Shown: piece after piece, positions 27,319 to 35,959 of the stretch | Layout: each line of letters starts with the position of its first letter | How positions within the stretch are numbered: position 1 is the first letter of the stretch | Position numbers and translations under genes: made by a program | Source of the DNA: Bacteroidales bacterium | GTDB taxonomy: Bacteria; Bacteroidota; Bacteroidia; Bacteroidales; UBA932 | Reading direction: 5' to 3' | Assembly: GCA_017535125.1 (NCBI GenBank) | Contig: JAFXUS010000007.1 | Coordinates: 1-64,000, forward strand | DNA: 64,000 nucleotides | The notes under the pieces: generated by a model | Told to the model about the DNA's origin: nothing | What the model saw: the letters and a program-made list of their open reading frames with translations, nothing else | The model's database searches: none

Positions 27319-28133
27319 TGGCGACGATAGGCATATTCGATTCAGGGTCGGGAGGACTTTCGGTATTGAAGGAAATACGGAAGGTCCTCCCTTCCGAACG
27401 TTTCATCTACTACTCCGACAACGCCCATTGCCCCTACGGGGAGAAGAGCCCGGAGTACATCCAGGACCGCGCCCGCACCATCACGCGACTGCTGATGGGC
27501 CGGGGCGCGGAAGCCGTTGTGGTGGCCTGCAACACGGCCACCGGCGCGGCCATCGCCACGCTGCGCGCGGAGTTCGACATTCCCTTCATCGGGATGGAGC
27601 CGGCGGTGAAGCCGGCCGCCCTCGGGACGCGCAGCGGCGTGATCGGCGTGCTGGCGACCGCCGGCACGCTCAAGGCATCCAAGTACCTGAACACGAAAGA
27701 ATTATACCAGGACGACGTGCGCATCGAGGAGCACGTCGGCGAAGGTTTCGTGCAGCTCGTCGAACGCGGCGAGCTGGACGGTCCGGAGACGGAGCGCGTC
27801 GTCCGCGCCAGTCTGCAGCCCCTGCTGGACGCCGGCGCCGACACGATTGTGCTCGGCTGCACGCACTACCCCTTCCTGCGCCCCGTCATCGAGCGCATCG
27901 CCGGACCCGACGTCCGCGTCATCGACCCCGCTCCCGCTGTCGCCCGCCAATTGGTCAAAGTCCTTTCTGACCGTGGGATTATAGATGCCGGATCGCAGTC
28001 CGCCATGACTAGTTCCAGTCATTCCGGGCGGTTCCTGAGCTTGTCGAAGGACGACCCGGAATCTCCCGGCATCGAGCTCCTCTCCTCCGGCGACCCCACG
28101 ACGCTCCATCACCTCGCCTCTACGTTTGACTGA
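27318..28133 (+). CDS. murI: Glutamate racemase
   Basis: Cytoplasmic enzyme that makes D-glutamate for peptidoglycan. It has 271 residues; the start is GTG at 27318, overlapping the previous stop as TAGTG. The DSGSGGLSVL start, first catalytic Cys71 in ACNTATG and second Cys181 in GCTHYP are intact. A C-terminal insert (about 229-252, SAMTSSSHSGRFLSLSKDDP) is encoded by a REP-like palindrome and lies after the last conserved region, so activity is probably kept. Confidence 0.95.
   Translation: MATIGIFDSGSGGLSVLKEIRKVLPSERFIYYSDNAHCPYGEKSPEYIQDRARTITRLLMGRGAEAVVVACNTATGAAIATLRAEFDIPFIGMEPAVKPAALGTRSGVIGVLATAGTLKASKYLNTKELYQDDVRIEEHVGEGFVQLVERGELDGPETERVVRASLQPLLDAGADTIVLGCTHYPFLRPVIERIAGPDVRVIDPAPAVARQLVKVLSDRGIIDAGSQSAMTSSSHSGRFLSLSKDDPESPGIELLSSGDPTTLHHLASTFD
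28005..28075 (+). repeat. REP-like palindrome inside murI
   Basis: Inverted repeat ATTCCGGG / CCCGGAAT with a 34-base spacer that contains CTGAGCTTGTCGAAGG, a sequence typical of dispersed palindromes. It resembles the yidC element in its outer arms. Confidence 0.6.
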
Positions 28134-28169
28134 TCAGTCCGTTTTTCACAATTCACTGGTTAACAATGA

Positions 28170-28215
28170 ATTACAAAATGAACCTGCTGAAAAATCGACA
28201 GGTTCATTTTGTAAT
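28170..28215. terminator. Long perfect inverted repeat, probable bidirectional terminator
   Basis: Two 17-base arms, ATTACAAAATGAACCTG and its exact complement, around a 12-base loop. A-rich and T-rich arm ends suit a bidirectional terminator after murI. It could also be an operator, since prfB begins about 70 bases later. Confidence 0.55.
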
Positions 28216-28268
28216 ATAAAGAATATCAACATCTTGCAAAAAACGGCCATACATTGAAAAAGATTGTG

Positions 28269-28276
28269 TATCTTTG
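28269..28276 (+). promoter_or_regulatory. -7 box giving a leaderless prfB mRNA
   Basis: TATCTTTG ends six bases before the prfB ATG. No well-spaced TTTG is present, so promoter strength is uncertain. Confidence 0.5.
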
Positions 28277-28282
28277 TATTCT

Positions 28283-29350
28283 ATGATTAGTCAGGAACAA
28301 ATCAAAGATTTGCAGGAGCGGGCGAAGACGCTCCGGGAGTGCCTGTCCATCGAGAAGAAGCGGACGGAAGTGCAGGAGAAGGAGCGGCAGAGCCAGGCCC
28401 CGGATTTCTGGGACGACCCCAAGCAGGCTGAGACCTTCCTGAAGGGCCTCAGCGGCCTGAAAGCCTGGGTCGTCGCCTTCGACAAGGCCCAGTCGGCCGT
28501 AGACGACCTGGAAGTCCTGCAGGAGCTGGATCCCGAAGGCCCGGACATCGACGCGGCCTACAAGCAGGCCTGCACGCAGATCGAAGATCTCGAACTCAAG
28601 AATATGCTGGGTGCGGAGGGCGACAACCTCGGCGCCGTCCTCACCATCAATTCCGGCGCCGGCGGCACCGAAGCCAACGACTGGAGCGCCATGCTCATGC
28701 GTATGTACATGCGCTGGGGCGAGCGCAACGGCTACAAGATGACCGTCACCGAGGAGATCGAGGGCGACGAAACCGGCATCAAGTCCTGCACCATCCAGTA
28801 CGAAGGCGACTACGCCTACGGCTACCTCAAGGCCGAGTCCGGCGTGCATCGCCTCGTGCGCATCTCCCCCTTCAACGCGCAGGGCAAGCGCCAGACCACG
28901 TTCAGCTCCGTGTTCGTGTACCCGCTCGTGGACGACAGCATCAACATCGAGATCAACCCCGGCGATATCGAATGGGACACCTTTCGCTCCGGCGGCCACG
29001 GCGGCCAGAACGTCAACAAGGTGGAGACCGGCGTGCGCGTTCGTCACCTCCCCACCGGCATCACGGTCGAGAACACCGAGACCCGCAGCCAGCAGGACAA
29101 CCGCCAGCGGGCCCTGCTCATCCTCAAGTCCCGCCTCTACGACATCGAGCTCAAGAAACGCCAGGAGAAGCAGGCCGAGCTCGAGGGGCAGAAGAAAAAG
29201 ATTGAATGGGGTTCGCAGATCCGTTCCTACGTCCTGCACCCGTACAAGATGGTCAAGGACCTGCGCACCGGCTGGGAGACCGCCGACACGCAGGGCGTCC
29301 TGGACGGCGACCTCAACGACTTCATGAAAGAATTCTTAATGCACAACTAA
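28283..29350 (+). CDS. prfB: Peptide chain release factor 2 (no programmed frameshift)
   Basis: Reads UAA and UGA stop codons and triggers peptide release. It has 355 residues. The RF2 recognition tripeptide SPF is present in [14 protein letters not shown], and the catalytic GGQ lies in [10 protein letters not shown] at about 238-245. Most bacterial prfB genes carry an in-frame UGA near codon 25 that needs a +1 frameshift; here the equivalent region reads straight through (RECLSIEKK), so autoregulation by frameshifting is absent. The ATG at 28283 is chosen; an upstream in-frame ATG overlaps the -7 box. Confidence 0.95.
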   Translation: MISQEQIKDLQERAKTLRECLSIEKKRTEVQEKERQSQAPDFWDDPKQAETFLKGLSGLKAWVVAFDKAQSAVDDLEVLQELDPEGPDIDAAYKQACTQIEDLELKNMLGAEGDNLGAVLTINSGAGGTEANDWSAMLMRMYMRWGERNGYKMTVTEEIEGDETGIKSCTIQYEGDYAYGYLKAESGVHRLVRISPFNAQGKRQTTFSSVFVYPLVDDSINIEINPGDIEWDTFRSGGHGGQNVNKVETGVRVRHLPTGITVENTETRSQQDNRQRALLILKSRLYDIELKKRQEKQAELEGQKKKIEWGSQIRSYVLHPYKMVKDLRTGWETADTQGVLDGDLNDFMKEFLMHN

Positions 29351-29355
29351 ACCAT

Positions 29356-30981
29356 ATGGCAGATTTCAAATACGCACCGATGTTCCAGCTGGGCGCAGAT
29401 CCCACTGAGTACTACAAGATTCCGGGCTCCGAGCAGTATGTCTCCACGGGCGACTTCGAAGGACACAAGATCCTGAAGATCAAGAAGGAAGGCCTCACCG
29501 TGATGGCCAACACCGCCTTCCGCGACGTCAGTTTCCTGCTGCGCCGCTCGCACAACGAGCAGGTCGCGAAGATCCTCCGCGACCCGGAGGCCTCGGAGAA
29601 CGACAAATATGTGGCCCTGACCTTCCTGCGCAACGCGGAGGTGGCCGCGAAGGGCAAGCTCCCCCTCTGCCAGGACACCGGCACCGCCATCATTCACGGC
29701 GAGAAGGGCCAGCAGGTCTGGACGGGCTATTGCGACGAAGAGGCCCTGAGCCTCGGCGTATTCAAGACCTACACGGAGGAGAACCTCCGCTACAGCCAGA
29801 ACGCCCCGCTGGACATGTACAAGGAAGTCAACACCAAGTGCAACCTCCCGGCCCAGATCGACATCGAGGCCGCCGAGGGCGCCGAATACCGCTTCCTCTG
29901 CGTGACCAAGGGCGGCGGCTCCGCCAACAAGACCTATCTCTACCAGGAGACCAAGGCCCGCATCCAGAATCCCGGCACGCTCGTCCCCTTCCTCGTGGAG
30001 AAGATGCGCTCGCTGGGCACGGCGGCCTGCCCACCCTACCACATCGCCATCGTGATCGGCGGCACCTCCGCCGAGAAGAACCTCCTCACGGTCAAGCTCG
30101 CCTCCACCCACTATTACGACGGGCTGCCCACCACGGGCGACGAGACCGGCCGCGCCTTCCGCGACGTCGAGCTGGAAGCCCAGCTGCTCGAGGAAACCCG
30201 CAAGATCGGTCTCGGCGCGCAGTTCGGCGGCAAGTACATGGCGCACGACGTGCGCGTCGTCCGCCTGCCTCGCCATGGCGCCAGCTGCCCGATCGGCCTC
30301 GGCGTCAGCTGCTCGGCCGACCGCAACATCAAGGCGAAGATCAACGCCGACGGCATCTGGATCGAGAAAATGGATGACAAGCCCTACGAACTCATCCCCG
30401 AGGAGCTCCGCAAAGCCGGCGAGGGCGAGGCCGTCAAGATCAACCTCGACCAGCCGATGAAGGATATCCTCGCCGAGCTCACCAAATACCCGGTCAGCAC
30501 GCGCCTGAGCCTGAACGGCACCATCATCGTGGGCCGCGACATCGCCCACGCCAAGATCAAGGCCCGGCTGGACGCCGGCGAACCGATGCCCCAGTACCTC
30601 AAGGACCATCCGATCTACTACGCCGGCCCCGCCAAGACCCCGGCCGGCATGGCCTGCGGCTCCATGGGTCCGACCACGGCCGGCCGCATGGACCCGTACG
30701 TGGACGAGTTCCAGGACCACGGCGGCTCGATGATCATGCTCGCCAAGGGCAACCGCGCGCAGTGCGTGACCGACGCCTGCAAGAAGCACGGCGGCTTCTA
30801 TCTCGGCTCCATCGGCGGCCCCGCCGCCATCCTGGCCCAGAACAACATCAAGAGCATCGAGTGCGTGGAGTATCCGGAACTCGGCATGGAGGCCATCTGG
30901 AAGATCAAGGTCGAGGACTTCCCCGCCTTCATCCTCGTGGACGACAAGGGCAACGACTTCTTCAAGCAGCTCGGCCTGTAA
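29356..30981 (+). CDS. Fumarate hydratase, class I (iron-sulfur)
   Basis: Interconverts fumarate and malate using an oxygen-sensitive 4Fe-4S cluster, as usual in anaerobes. It has 541 residues, the single-chain form with alpha and beta parts fused. Likely cluster ligands include Cys105 in PLCQDTGTA and a Cys in GVSCSADRN. The C-terminal beta region holds [18 protein letters not shown] and the [14 protein letters not shown] motif. It lies 5 bases after prfB and 12 before serB. In Bacteroidetes fumarase feeds fumarate reduction to succinate and propionate. Confidence 0.95.
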   Translation: MADFKYAPMFQLGADPTEYYKIPGSEQYVSTGDFEGHKILKIKKEGLTVMANTAFRDVSFLLRRSHNEQVAKILRDPEASENDKYVALTFLRNAEVAAKGKLPLCQDTGTAIIHGEKGQQVWTGYCDEEALSLGVFKTYTEENLRYSQNAPLDMYKEVNTKCNLPAQIDIEAAEGAEYRFLCVTKGGGSANKTYLYQETKARIQNPGTLVPFLVEKMRSLGTAACPPYHIAIVIGGTSAEKNLLTVKLASTHYYDGLPTTGDETGRAFRDVELEAQLLEETRKIGLGAQFGGKYMAHDVRVVRLPRHGASCPIGLGVSCSADRNIKAKINADGIWIEKMDDKPYELIPEELRKAGEGEAVKINLDQPMKDILAELTKYPVSTRLSLNGTIIVGRDIAHAKIKARLDAGEPMPQYLKDHPIYYAGPAKTPAGMACGSMGPTTAGRMDPYVDEFQDHGGSMIMLAKGNRAQCVTDACKKHGGFYLGSIGGPAAILAQNNIKSIECVEYPELGMEAIWKIKVEDFPAFILVDDKGNDFFKQLGL

Positions 30982-30993
30982 GACAAAACCGTC

Positions 30994-32211
30994 ATGATCG
31001 AAATCATCCAAGTCAACATCTCCGGCGAGGACAAGCCCGGCTTGACCACGGCCCTCACCTCCATCCTTGCGCAGTACGACGCGACCATCCTGGACATCGG
31101 CCAGGAGAACATCCACAAGTCGCTCACGCTGGGCATCCTCTTCCTGACCACCCCGGAGCAGTCCGGTTTCATCATGAAGGACCTGCTCTTCAAGGCGTCG
31201 GAGCTGGGCGTGCAGATCCGTTTCACGCCCATCGAGCGGGAGGCATACGACGCCTGGGTGGCCCGACAGGGCAAGAACCGCTACATCGTGACCCTGCTGG
31301 GCCGCACGGTGACGGCCCGCCAGATTGCGGACGTGACCGCGGTCATTTTCCGCTTCGGGCTCAACATCGATGCCATCCGCCGCCTGACCGGCCGCCCGCC
31401 GATCGAGGGAGTGGACGAGCGCGCCGCCAAGGCCTGCATCGAGATTTCCGTGCGCGGCATGCTCAGCGACGAAGAGCGCGCGGCGCTGCAGAACGCCCTG
31501 CTGAGCCTGCCGAAGAGCGGCTTGGACATTTCCTTCCAGAAGGATGACATTTACCGGCGCTCCCGCCGGCTCATCTGCTTCGACATGGACTCCACGCTCG
31601 TGCACACCGAGTGCATCGACGAACTGGCCGCCCGCGCCGGCGTCGGCGAGCAGGTCAAGGCCATCACGACCCGGGCGATGCGCGGCGAGATCGATTTCAC
31701 GGAGAGTTTCACGCAGCGCGTGGCCCTGCTCAAGGGACTGGACGTGAGCGTCATGGAAGAAATCGCCCACAACCTCCCCTACAACGAGGGCCTGGAACGC
31801 ATGATGAAGATCCTCAAGATGGTGGGGTACAAGACCGCCATCCTGTCCGGCGGATTTACCTATTTCGGGAAATTCCTGCAGCAGAAGTTCGGCTTCGACT
31901 ACGTGTACGCCAACGAACTGGAGATCGTGGACGGCAAACTGACGGGCAAATACGTGGGCGACGTGGTGGACGGCCGCCGCAAAGCCGAGCTGCTTCGCCT
32001 GCTCTGCCAGGTAGAGAACATCAACCTGGCGCAGTCCGTGGCCGTCGGCGACGGCGCCAACGACCTGCCGATGCTCTCGCTCGCGGGTCTCGGCATCGCC
32101 TACCACGCCAAACCCAAGGTGCAAGCTAACGCCCAGCAGAACATTACCTCGATCGGCCTCGACGGCATCCTGTATTTCCTGGGATTGAAAGACTCTCAGA
32201 TTGACCCCTAA
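30994..32211 (+). CDS. serB: Phosphoserine phosphatase with N-terminal ACT-like regions
   Basis: Last step of serine synthesis, dephosphorylating phosphoserine. It has 405 residues. The first ~185 contain two ACT-like folds (a DKPGLTTALTSILAQYDA turn and a later one), a likely site for serine feedback. The HAD phosphatase part (about 190-400) shows DMDSTL (nucleophile region near 198), ILSGGFTYFG and VGDGANDLPML. It is probably in one operon with fumarase. Confidence 0.95.
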   Translation: MIEIIQVNISGEDKPGLTTALTSILAQYDATILDIGQENIHKSLTLGILFLTTPEQSGFIMKDLLFKASELGVQIRFTPIEREAYDAWVARQGKNRYIVTLLGRTVTARQIADVTAVIFRFGLNIDAIRRLTGRPPIEGVDERAAKACIEISVRGMLSDEERAALQNALLSLPKSGLDISFQKDDIYRRSRRLICFDMDSTLVHTECIDELAARAGVGEQVKAITTRAMRGEIDFTESFTQRVALLKGLDVSVMEEIAHNLPYNEGLERMMKILKMVGYKTAILSGGFTYFGKFLQQKFGFDYVYANELEIVDGKLTGKYVGDVVDGRRKAELLRLLCQVENINLAQSVAVGDGANDLPMLSLAGLGIAYHAKPKVQANAQQNITSIGLDGILYFLGLKDSQIDP

Positions 32212-32227
32212 ATTGGAGGATTTTTCG

Positions 32228-32235
32228 TACCTTTG
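32228..32235 (+). promoter_or_regulatory. -7 box of the polysaccharide export pair
   Basis: TACCTTTG, 52 bases before the export protein ATG at 32288. TTG triplets upstream are at non-standard distances (12 and 24 bases). Confidence 0.45.
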
Positions 32236-32287
32236 CGTTTCCGCGAGCGAATCGCACTAGTTGTATTATCTGACGTGTATGTTTTTC

Positions 32288-34684
32288 ATGAATAAGAGGT
32301 TATTCATCTTTCTGCTGTTGCTGGCCCCGCTGACCGGAACGTTTGCCGTTGCCCAGAGCGTAATGACGGATCAGCAGGTCATCGAATATTATGAGCAGGG
32401 CGTCGCACAGGGAAAATCCCGGGAAGCGATCGCCCAGGAACTCGCGCTCCGCGGCGTCACGCGGGAGCAGGCGCAGCGCGTCGCCGCAGCCTGGCAGGCC
32501 CAGCAGAACGCCGCCCCGGCCACGCTGGACCAGGGAAGCCGCAGCCACGTGTCCGGAGAGACGGCCCTTTCCGCCGCCGGCCCGGATGAAATCCTGCCCG
32601 AGAATGCCAGCAGCATCTACGGCTACGACGTCTTCCGCAACCGCAACCTCAGTTTCGCACCCGGCGTCAACATGCCCACCCCGACCAACTACCGGCTCGG
32701 CCCGGGCGACGAGGTGATCATCGACATCTACGGCGCCGCCCAGCAGACCATACGCCAGACCATTTCCCCGGAGGGCAGCATCGTCGTCCAGTACGTGGGG
32801 CCCGTGTACCTCAACGGGCTGACCGTGGACGAGGCCAACACCTTCCTGCGCAAGAAGCTTTCCTCCATCTACGCCGGCCTCAACCAGGGCGGCAGCAGCA
32901 AGACCAACATCCGCCTGACCCTCGGGCAGATCCGTTCCATCCAGATCGACGTCCTGGGTGACGTGGCCACGCCCGGCACCTATTTCGTATCGTCGTTCTC
33001 GTCCGTCTTCCACGCCCTCTACCAGGCCGGCGGCATCGTCGAACCGGGTTCGCTCCGCAATATCACCGTCACCCGCGGCGGCAAGACCGTCGGACAGGCC
33101 GACGTGTATGAGCTCCTGACGACCGGCAGTCGCGAGAATGACGTCCGTCTCGAAGACGGCGACGTCATCCTGGTCCGCCCCTACACCGAAATGGTCAAGA
33201 TCAGCGGCATGGTCATGCGTCCGATGCTCTTCGAAATGAAAGACGGGGAGACGCTCGCGCACCTGATTTCCTACGCCGGCGGTTTCGCAAACGGCGCCAA
33301 TACCGAGAGCGTCAACGTCGTGCGGCAGAACGGCAAGTCCTTCGAAGTCCGTACCGTCGAGAACCGCGACTTCACCAGCTTCGTCCTGCAGAACGGCGAC
33401 GAAGTGACCGTGGGCCGGCTCCAGTCCCGTTTCGAGAACCGCATCTCCATCAGCGGAGCGGTCTTTTTCCCGGGCATGTATGAGCGCAGCGAGGAGTTGC
33501 GGACGGTCCGCCAGCTGGTCGCGAAGGCCGGCGGCCTGCTGCCGGAAGCCTTCACCGGCCGCGCCGTGATCAACCGCGAACACGAAGACCGCTCGCTCGA
33601 GGTCTTCTCCATCAACCTGGAGCGCGTCCTGAACGGATCCGATCCGGACTTCGTCCTGAGCAACAACGACGAACTCATCATCGCCAGCAAGACCGTCCTC
33701 GAAGACCGGGGCACGATGGCGATCAGCGGCCTGGTCGCACATCCCGGCACTTTCCCCTTTGCAGCCAACACCACGGTGGAAGACCTCATCGTCATGGCCG
33801 GCGGGCTGACGAACGGCGCCTCCACCGCCCGCGTGGACGTGACCCGCATGCGCAAGGACACGGAGAGCCTGACCGCCTCCGACAACATGGCTGAGCTGTA
33901 CAGCTTCTCCATCAAAGACGGCCTGGTTGCCGACGGCGAGGGCGGCTTCGTGCTCGAGCCCTTTGACGAAGTCGTGGTCCACCAGAGCCCGGCCTACAAC
34001 CATGCCGTGCATTTCCGCATTTCCGGGCAGGTCAATTTCCCCGGATCCTATACGCTGACCGGACATGATGAGCGTCTGAGCGACGCCGTCAAGAAAGCCG
34101 GCGGCCTGACTGCATTCAGCTACACCAAGGGCGCCCGCCTTTACCGCGCCCAGACGGCCGCGGAACGGCGTCAGGCCCGGGATGCAGCCGAATCCCTGCT
34201 GCAGGCCGGCGATACGGCCGCCTTCCGGCAGATCAACCGCCAGAACGAAGGTATCGTCCAGGTCGCCATCGACCTGGAGAAAGCCCTCGCCCACCCCGGC
34301 GGAGAATACGATATCCTGATCCGCGAGAACGACTCGCTGGAGATTCCGGAAGCCAGCAGCACCGTCCTGACCCGGGGTGCCGTGATGGCTCCCAGCACAC
34401 TGTCCTACGTTGCCGGCAAGACGGCCGGTTACTATATCCGCAAGAGCGGCGGCTATGGCCAACGCGCCCAGACCGGAAAAGCCTACATCGTCAACCTGAA
34501 CGGCGAGAAACGGCCGCTCCACTCCTGGAGCAGGGTCATTCCGGGCGATGAGCTCGTGGTCCCCCAGCGGGAAAAGAAGACTGTCGACGTGCGCGGCGCC
34601 GCCGTCGCCTATAGCTCCGCTGCGGCGTCCCTGGCCACGCTGGGCGTCACGATCATGACGTTGATCAACCAAAGTAAGAAATAA
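32288..34684 (+). CDS. Wza-like polysaccharide export protein with multiple SLBB domains
   Basis: Outer-membrane or periplasmic export protein of 798 residues, much longer than E. coli Wza (379). Signal peptide about 1-22. After a helical segment (about 25-80) comes the polysaccharide export domain (LGPGDEVIIDIYG near 140), then repeated SLBB modules recognisable from the phrases ISGMVMRPMLFEMKDGETL, ISGAVFFPGMYE, ISGLVAHPGTFPF and ISGQVNFPGSYTL. A hydrophobic C-terminus (about 770-790) may be a membrane anchor. It works with the Wzz-like partner 5 bases downstream. No glycosyltransferase or tyrosine kinase genes are nearby. An earlier ATG (32279) in the same frame is possible. Confidence 0.88.
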   Translation: MNKRLFIFLLLLAPLTGTFAVAQSVMTDQQVIEYYEQGVAQGKSREAIAQELALRGVTREQAQRVAAAWQAQQNAAPATLDQGSRSHVSGETALSAAGPDEILPENASSIYGYDVFRNRNLSFAPGVNMPTPTNYRLGPGDEVIIDIYGAAQQTIRQTISPEGSIVVQYVGPVYLNGLTVDEANTFLRKKLSSIYAGLNQGGSSKTNIRLTLGQIRSIQIDVLGDVATPGTYFVSSFSSVFHALYQAGGIVEPGSLRNITVTRGGKTVGQADVYELLTTGSRENDVRLEDGDVILVRPYTEMVKISGMVMRPMLFEMKDGETLAHLISYAGGFANGANTESVNVVRQNGKSFEVRTVENRDFTSFVLQNGDEVTVGRLQSRFENRISISGAVFFPGMYERSEELRTVRQLVAKAGGLLPEAFTGRAVINREHEDRSLEVFSINLERVLNGSDPDFVLSNNDELIIASKTVLEDRGTMAISGLVAHPGTFPFAANTTVEDLIVMAGGLTNGASTARVDVTRMRKDTESLTASDNMAELYSFSIKDGLVADGEGGFVLEPFDEVVVHQSPAYNHAVHFRISGQVNFPGSYTLTGHDERLSDAVKKAGGLTAFSYTKGARLYRAQTAAERRQARDAAESLLQAGDTAAFRQINRQNEGIVQVAIDLEKALAHPGGEYDILIRENDSLEIPEASSTVLTRGAVMAPSTLSYVAGKTAGYYIRKSGGYGQRAQTGKAYIVNLNGEKRPLHSWSRVIPGDELVVPQREKKTVDVRGAAVAYSSAAASLATLGVTIMTLINQSKK

Positions 34685-34689
34685 GGCAC

Positions 34690-35787
34690 ATGAGCGAGGA
34701 ATATAACGACGAACTTGAGATCGACTGGATGGGGTTGTTCGCCAAGCTGCTCAAAAGCTGGCGCTTCATTCTCATCGTGTCCGTCATCTTCGGCGCGCTG
34801 GGCATCGTCGCGGCGCTGACGCAGCCGCGCAAATACAACGTGGAAATGACACTCGCTCCGGAGGTGCAGACCAGCACCTCGAGCAGCCTCAGCAGCATTT
34901 CCTCCATCCTGGGTGTCGGCGGCGCCGCCGCTTCAGGTACCGATGCCCTCAACATCACGCTGTTCCCCGAAATCTGCAAGAGCACCCCGTTCCTGACGGA
35001 ACTCTTCCCCGTCCGGCTGACCCCGTACGTTTCGCCGAAGGATGCCGAAAAGGGTGTCGTCGCCCAACCGACGACGGTATTCGACCACATGACCGGCGAG
35101 GACAAACCCGGCAAGGGATTCCGCTGCTGGCTGAAAGGCCTGTTCGCCCGGAAAGAAATCGTGGAAGATGAGACGGTCGTCAATCCCGCCCGGCTCACGC
35201 ACAAGCAGGCATGCGCCGTGGAGGCGCTCTCCAAGAGCATTTCCGCCAACGTGGACAAAACAGGCATCACGACCATATCCGTCAGCCTGGACGATCCCCT
35301 GATGGTCACGCAGCTGGCCGACACCGTCTGCCGCCGCCTACAGGAATATGTCATCCTCTACCGGACGCAGAAGGCCATCGAGGACTTTGACTATTATGTC
35401 AAGATGACGAAAGACGCGCAGGAGAAGCTGATCAAGGCCCAGGCGGCCTACGCATCCAGCGTGGACCACGAGCGCGACCTCATCCTCCAGTCCGTCAGCA
35501 GCCGCCGGGAGCGCCTCCGCCAGGAGGCCGAGCTGGCCAGCCAGCTGTACAGCCAGATGGCGCAGCAGCAGGAAATGGCCCGCGCCAAGATCCAGGAGGT
35601 GAAGCCGGTCTTCGCCGTCATCCAGCCGGCCACCATGCCGCAGCATGCCGCAAACAGCCGCAAACGCACCGTCCTGATCTGGGGTTTCGTCGGCTTCTTC
35701 CTGTCCTGCCTCTGGGTGGCCCTCGGCAAGGATGCCCTGGCCAAATTCCGCAGCGGCGTCAAGGAGAGACTCGACGAGCAGGAGTAA
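34690..35787 (+). CDS. Wzz-family chain-length / polysaccharide co-polymerase protein
   Basis: Inner-membrane protein of 365 residues with helices near both ends (about 26-45 and 318-336) flanking a large periplasmic coiled region, the classic Wzz layout. The N-terminal DWMGLFAKLLKSWRFILIVSVIF and the C-terminal FAVIQPATMPQHAANSRKR match the family. There is no cytoplasmic tyrosine-kinase domain. It sets polysaccharide length or couples synthesis to the Wza-like exporter encoded immediately upstream. Confidence 0.88.
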   Translation: MSEEYNDELEIDWMGLFAKLLKSWRFILIVSVIFGALGIVAALTQPRKYNVEMTLAPEVQTSTSSSLSSISSILGVGGAAASGTDALNITLFPEICKSTPFLTELFPVRLTPYVSPKDAEKGVVAQPTTVFDHMTGEDKPGKGFRCWLKGLFARKEIVEDETVVNPARLTHKQACAVEALSKSISANVDKTGITTISVSLDDPLMVTQLADTVCRRLQEYVILYRTQKAIEDFDYYVKMTKDAQEKLIKAQAAYASSVDHERDLILQSVSSRRERLRQEAELASQLYSQMAQQQEMARAKIQEVKPVFAVIQPATMPQHAANSRKRTVLIWGFVGFFLSCLWVALGKDALAKFRSGVKERLDEQE

Positions 35788-35827
35788 ACGGCGAATCTCT
35801 TTTTATTGCTATATTTGCAGTCCCAAC

Positions 35828-35909
35828 GCGGGTGTGTTGTAATTGGTAGCCAAGCGGGACTTAGGATCCCGTGCCGCAAGGCGTAAGGGTTCGAGCCCCT
35901 TCACCCGCA
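35828..35909 (+). tRNA. tRNA-Leu (anticodon TAG)
   Basis: Class II tRNA of 82 bases: acceptor GCGGGTG/CACCCGC, anticodon stem CGGGA/TCCCG with loop CTTAGGA, long variable arm, T loop TTCGAGC. Discriminator A; CCA not encoded. A TATATTTG -7 box lies at 35810-35817. Confidence 0.96.
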
Positions 35910-35913
35910 CAAA

Positions 35914-35943
35914 AAAGCCGGCCTCGGAAGAGGTCGGCTTTTC
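35914..35943 (+). terminator. Intrinsic terminator after tRNA-Leu
   Basis: Stem AAGCCGGCCTC / GAGGTCGGCTT with a GGAA loop and one G-T pair, followed by TT. It also faces the convergent GH3 gene and may work both ways because an A-run precedes it. Confidence 0.75.
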
Positions 35944-35959
35944 GTATGCAGATGAGATA

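Noticed and set aside
27318..28133. murI as a pseudogene because of the C-terminal insert
   Set aside because: The frame is intact, both catalytic cysteines are present and the insert follows the last conserved motif.
29347..32124. Antisense frame of 925 codons opposite fumarase and serB
   Set aside because: Low-complexity shadow; the plus strand encodes two well-known enzymes in full.
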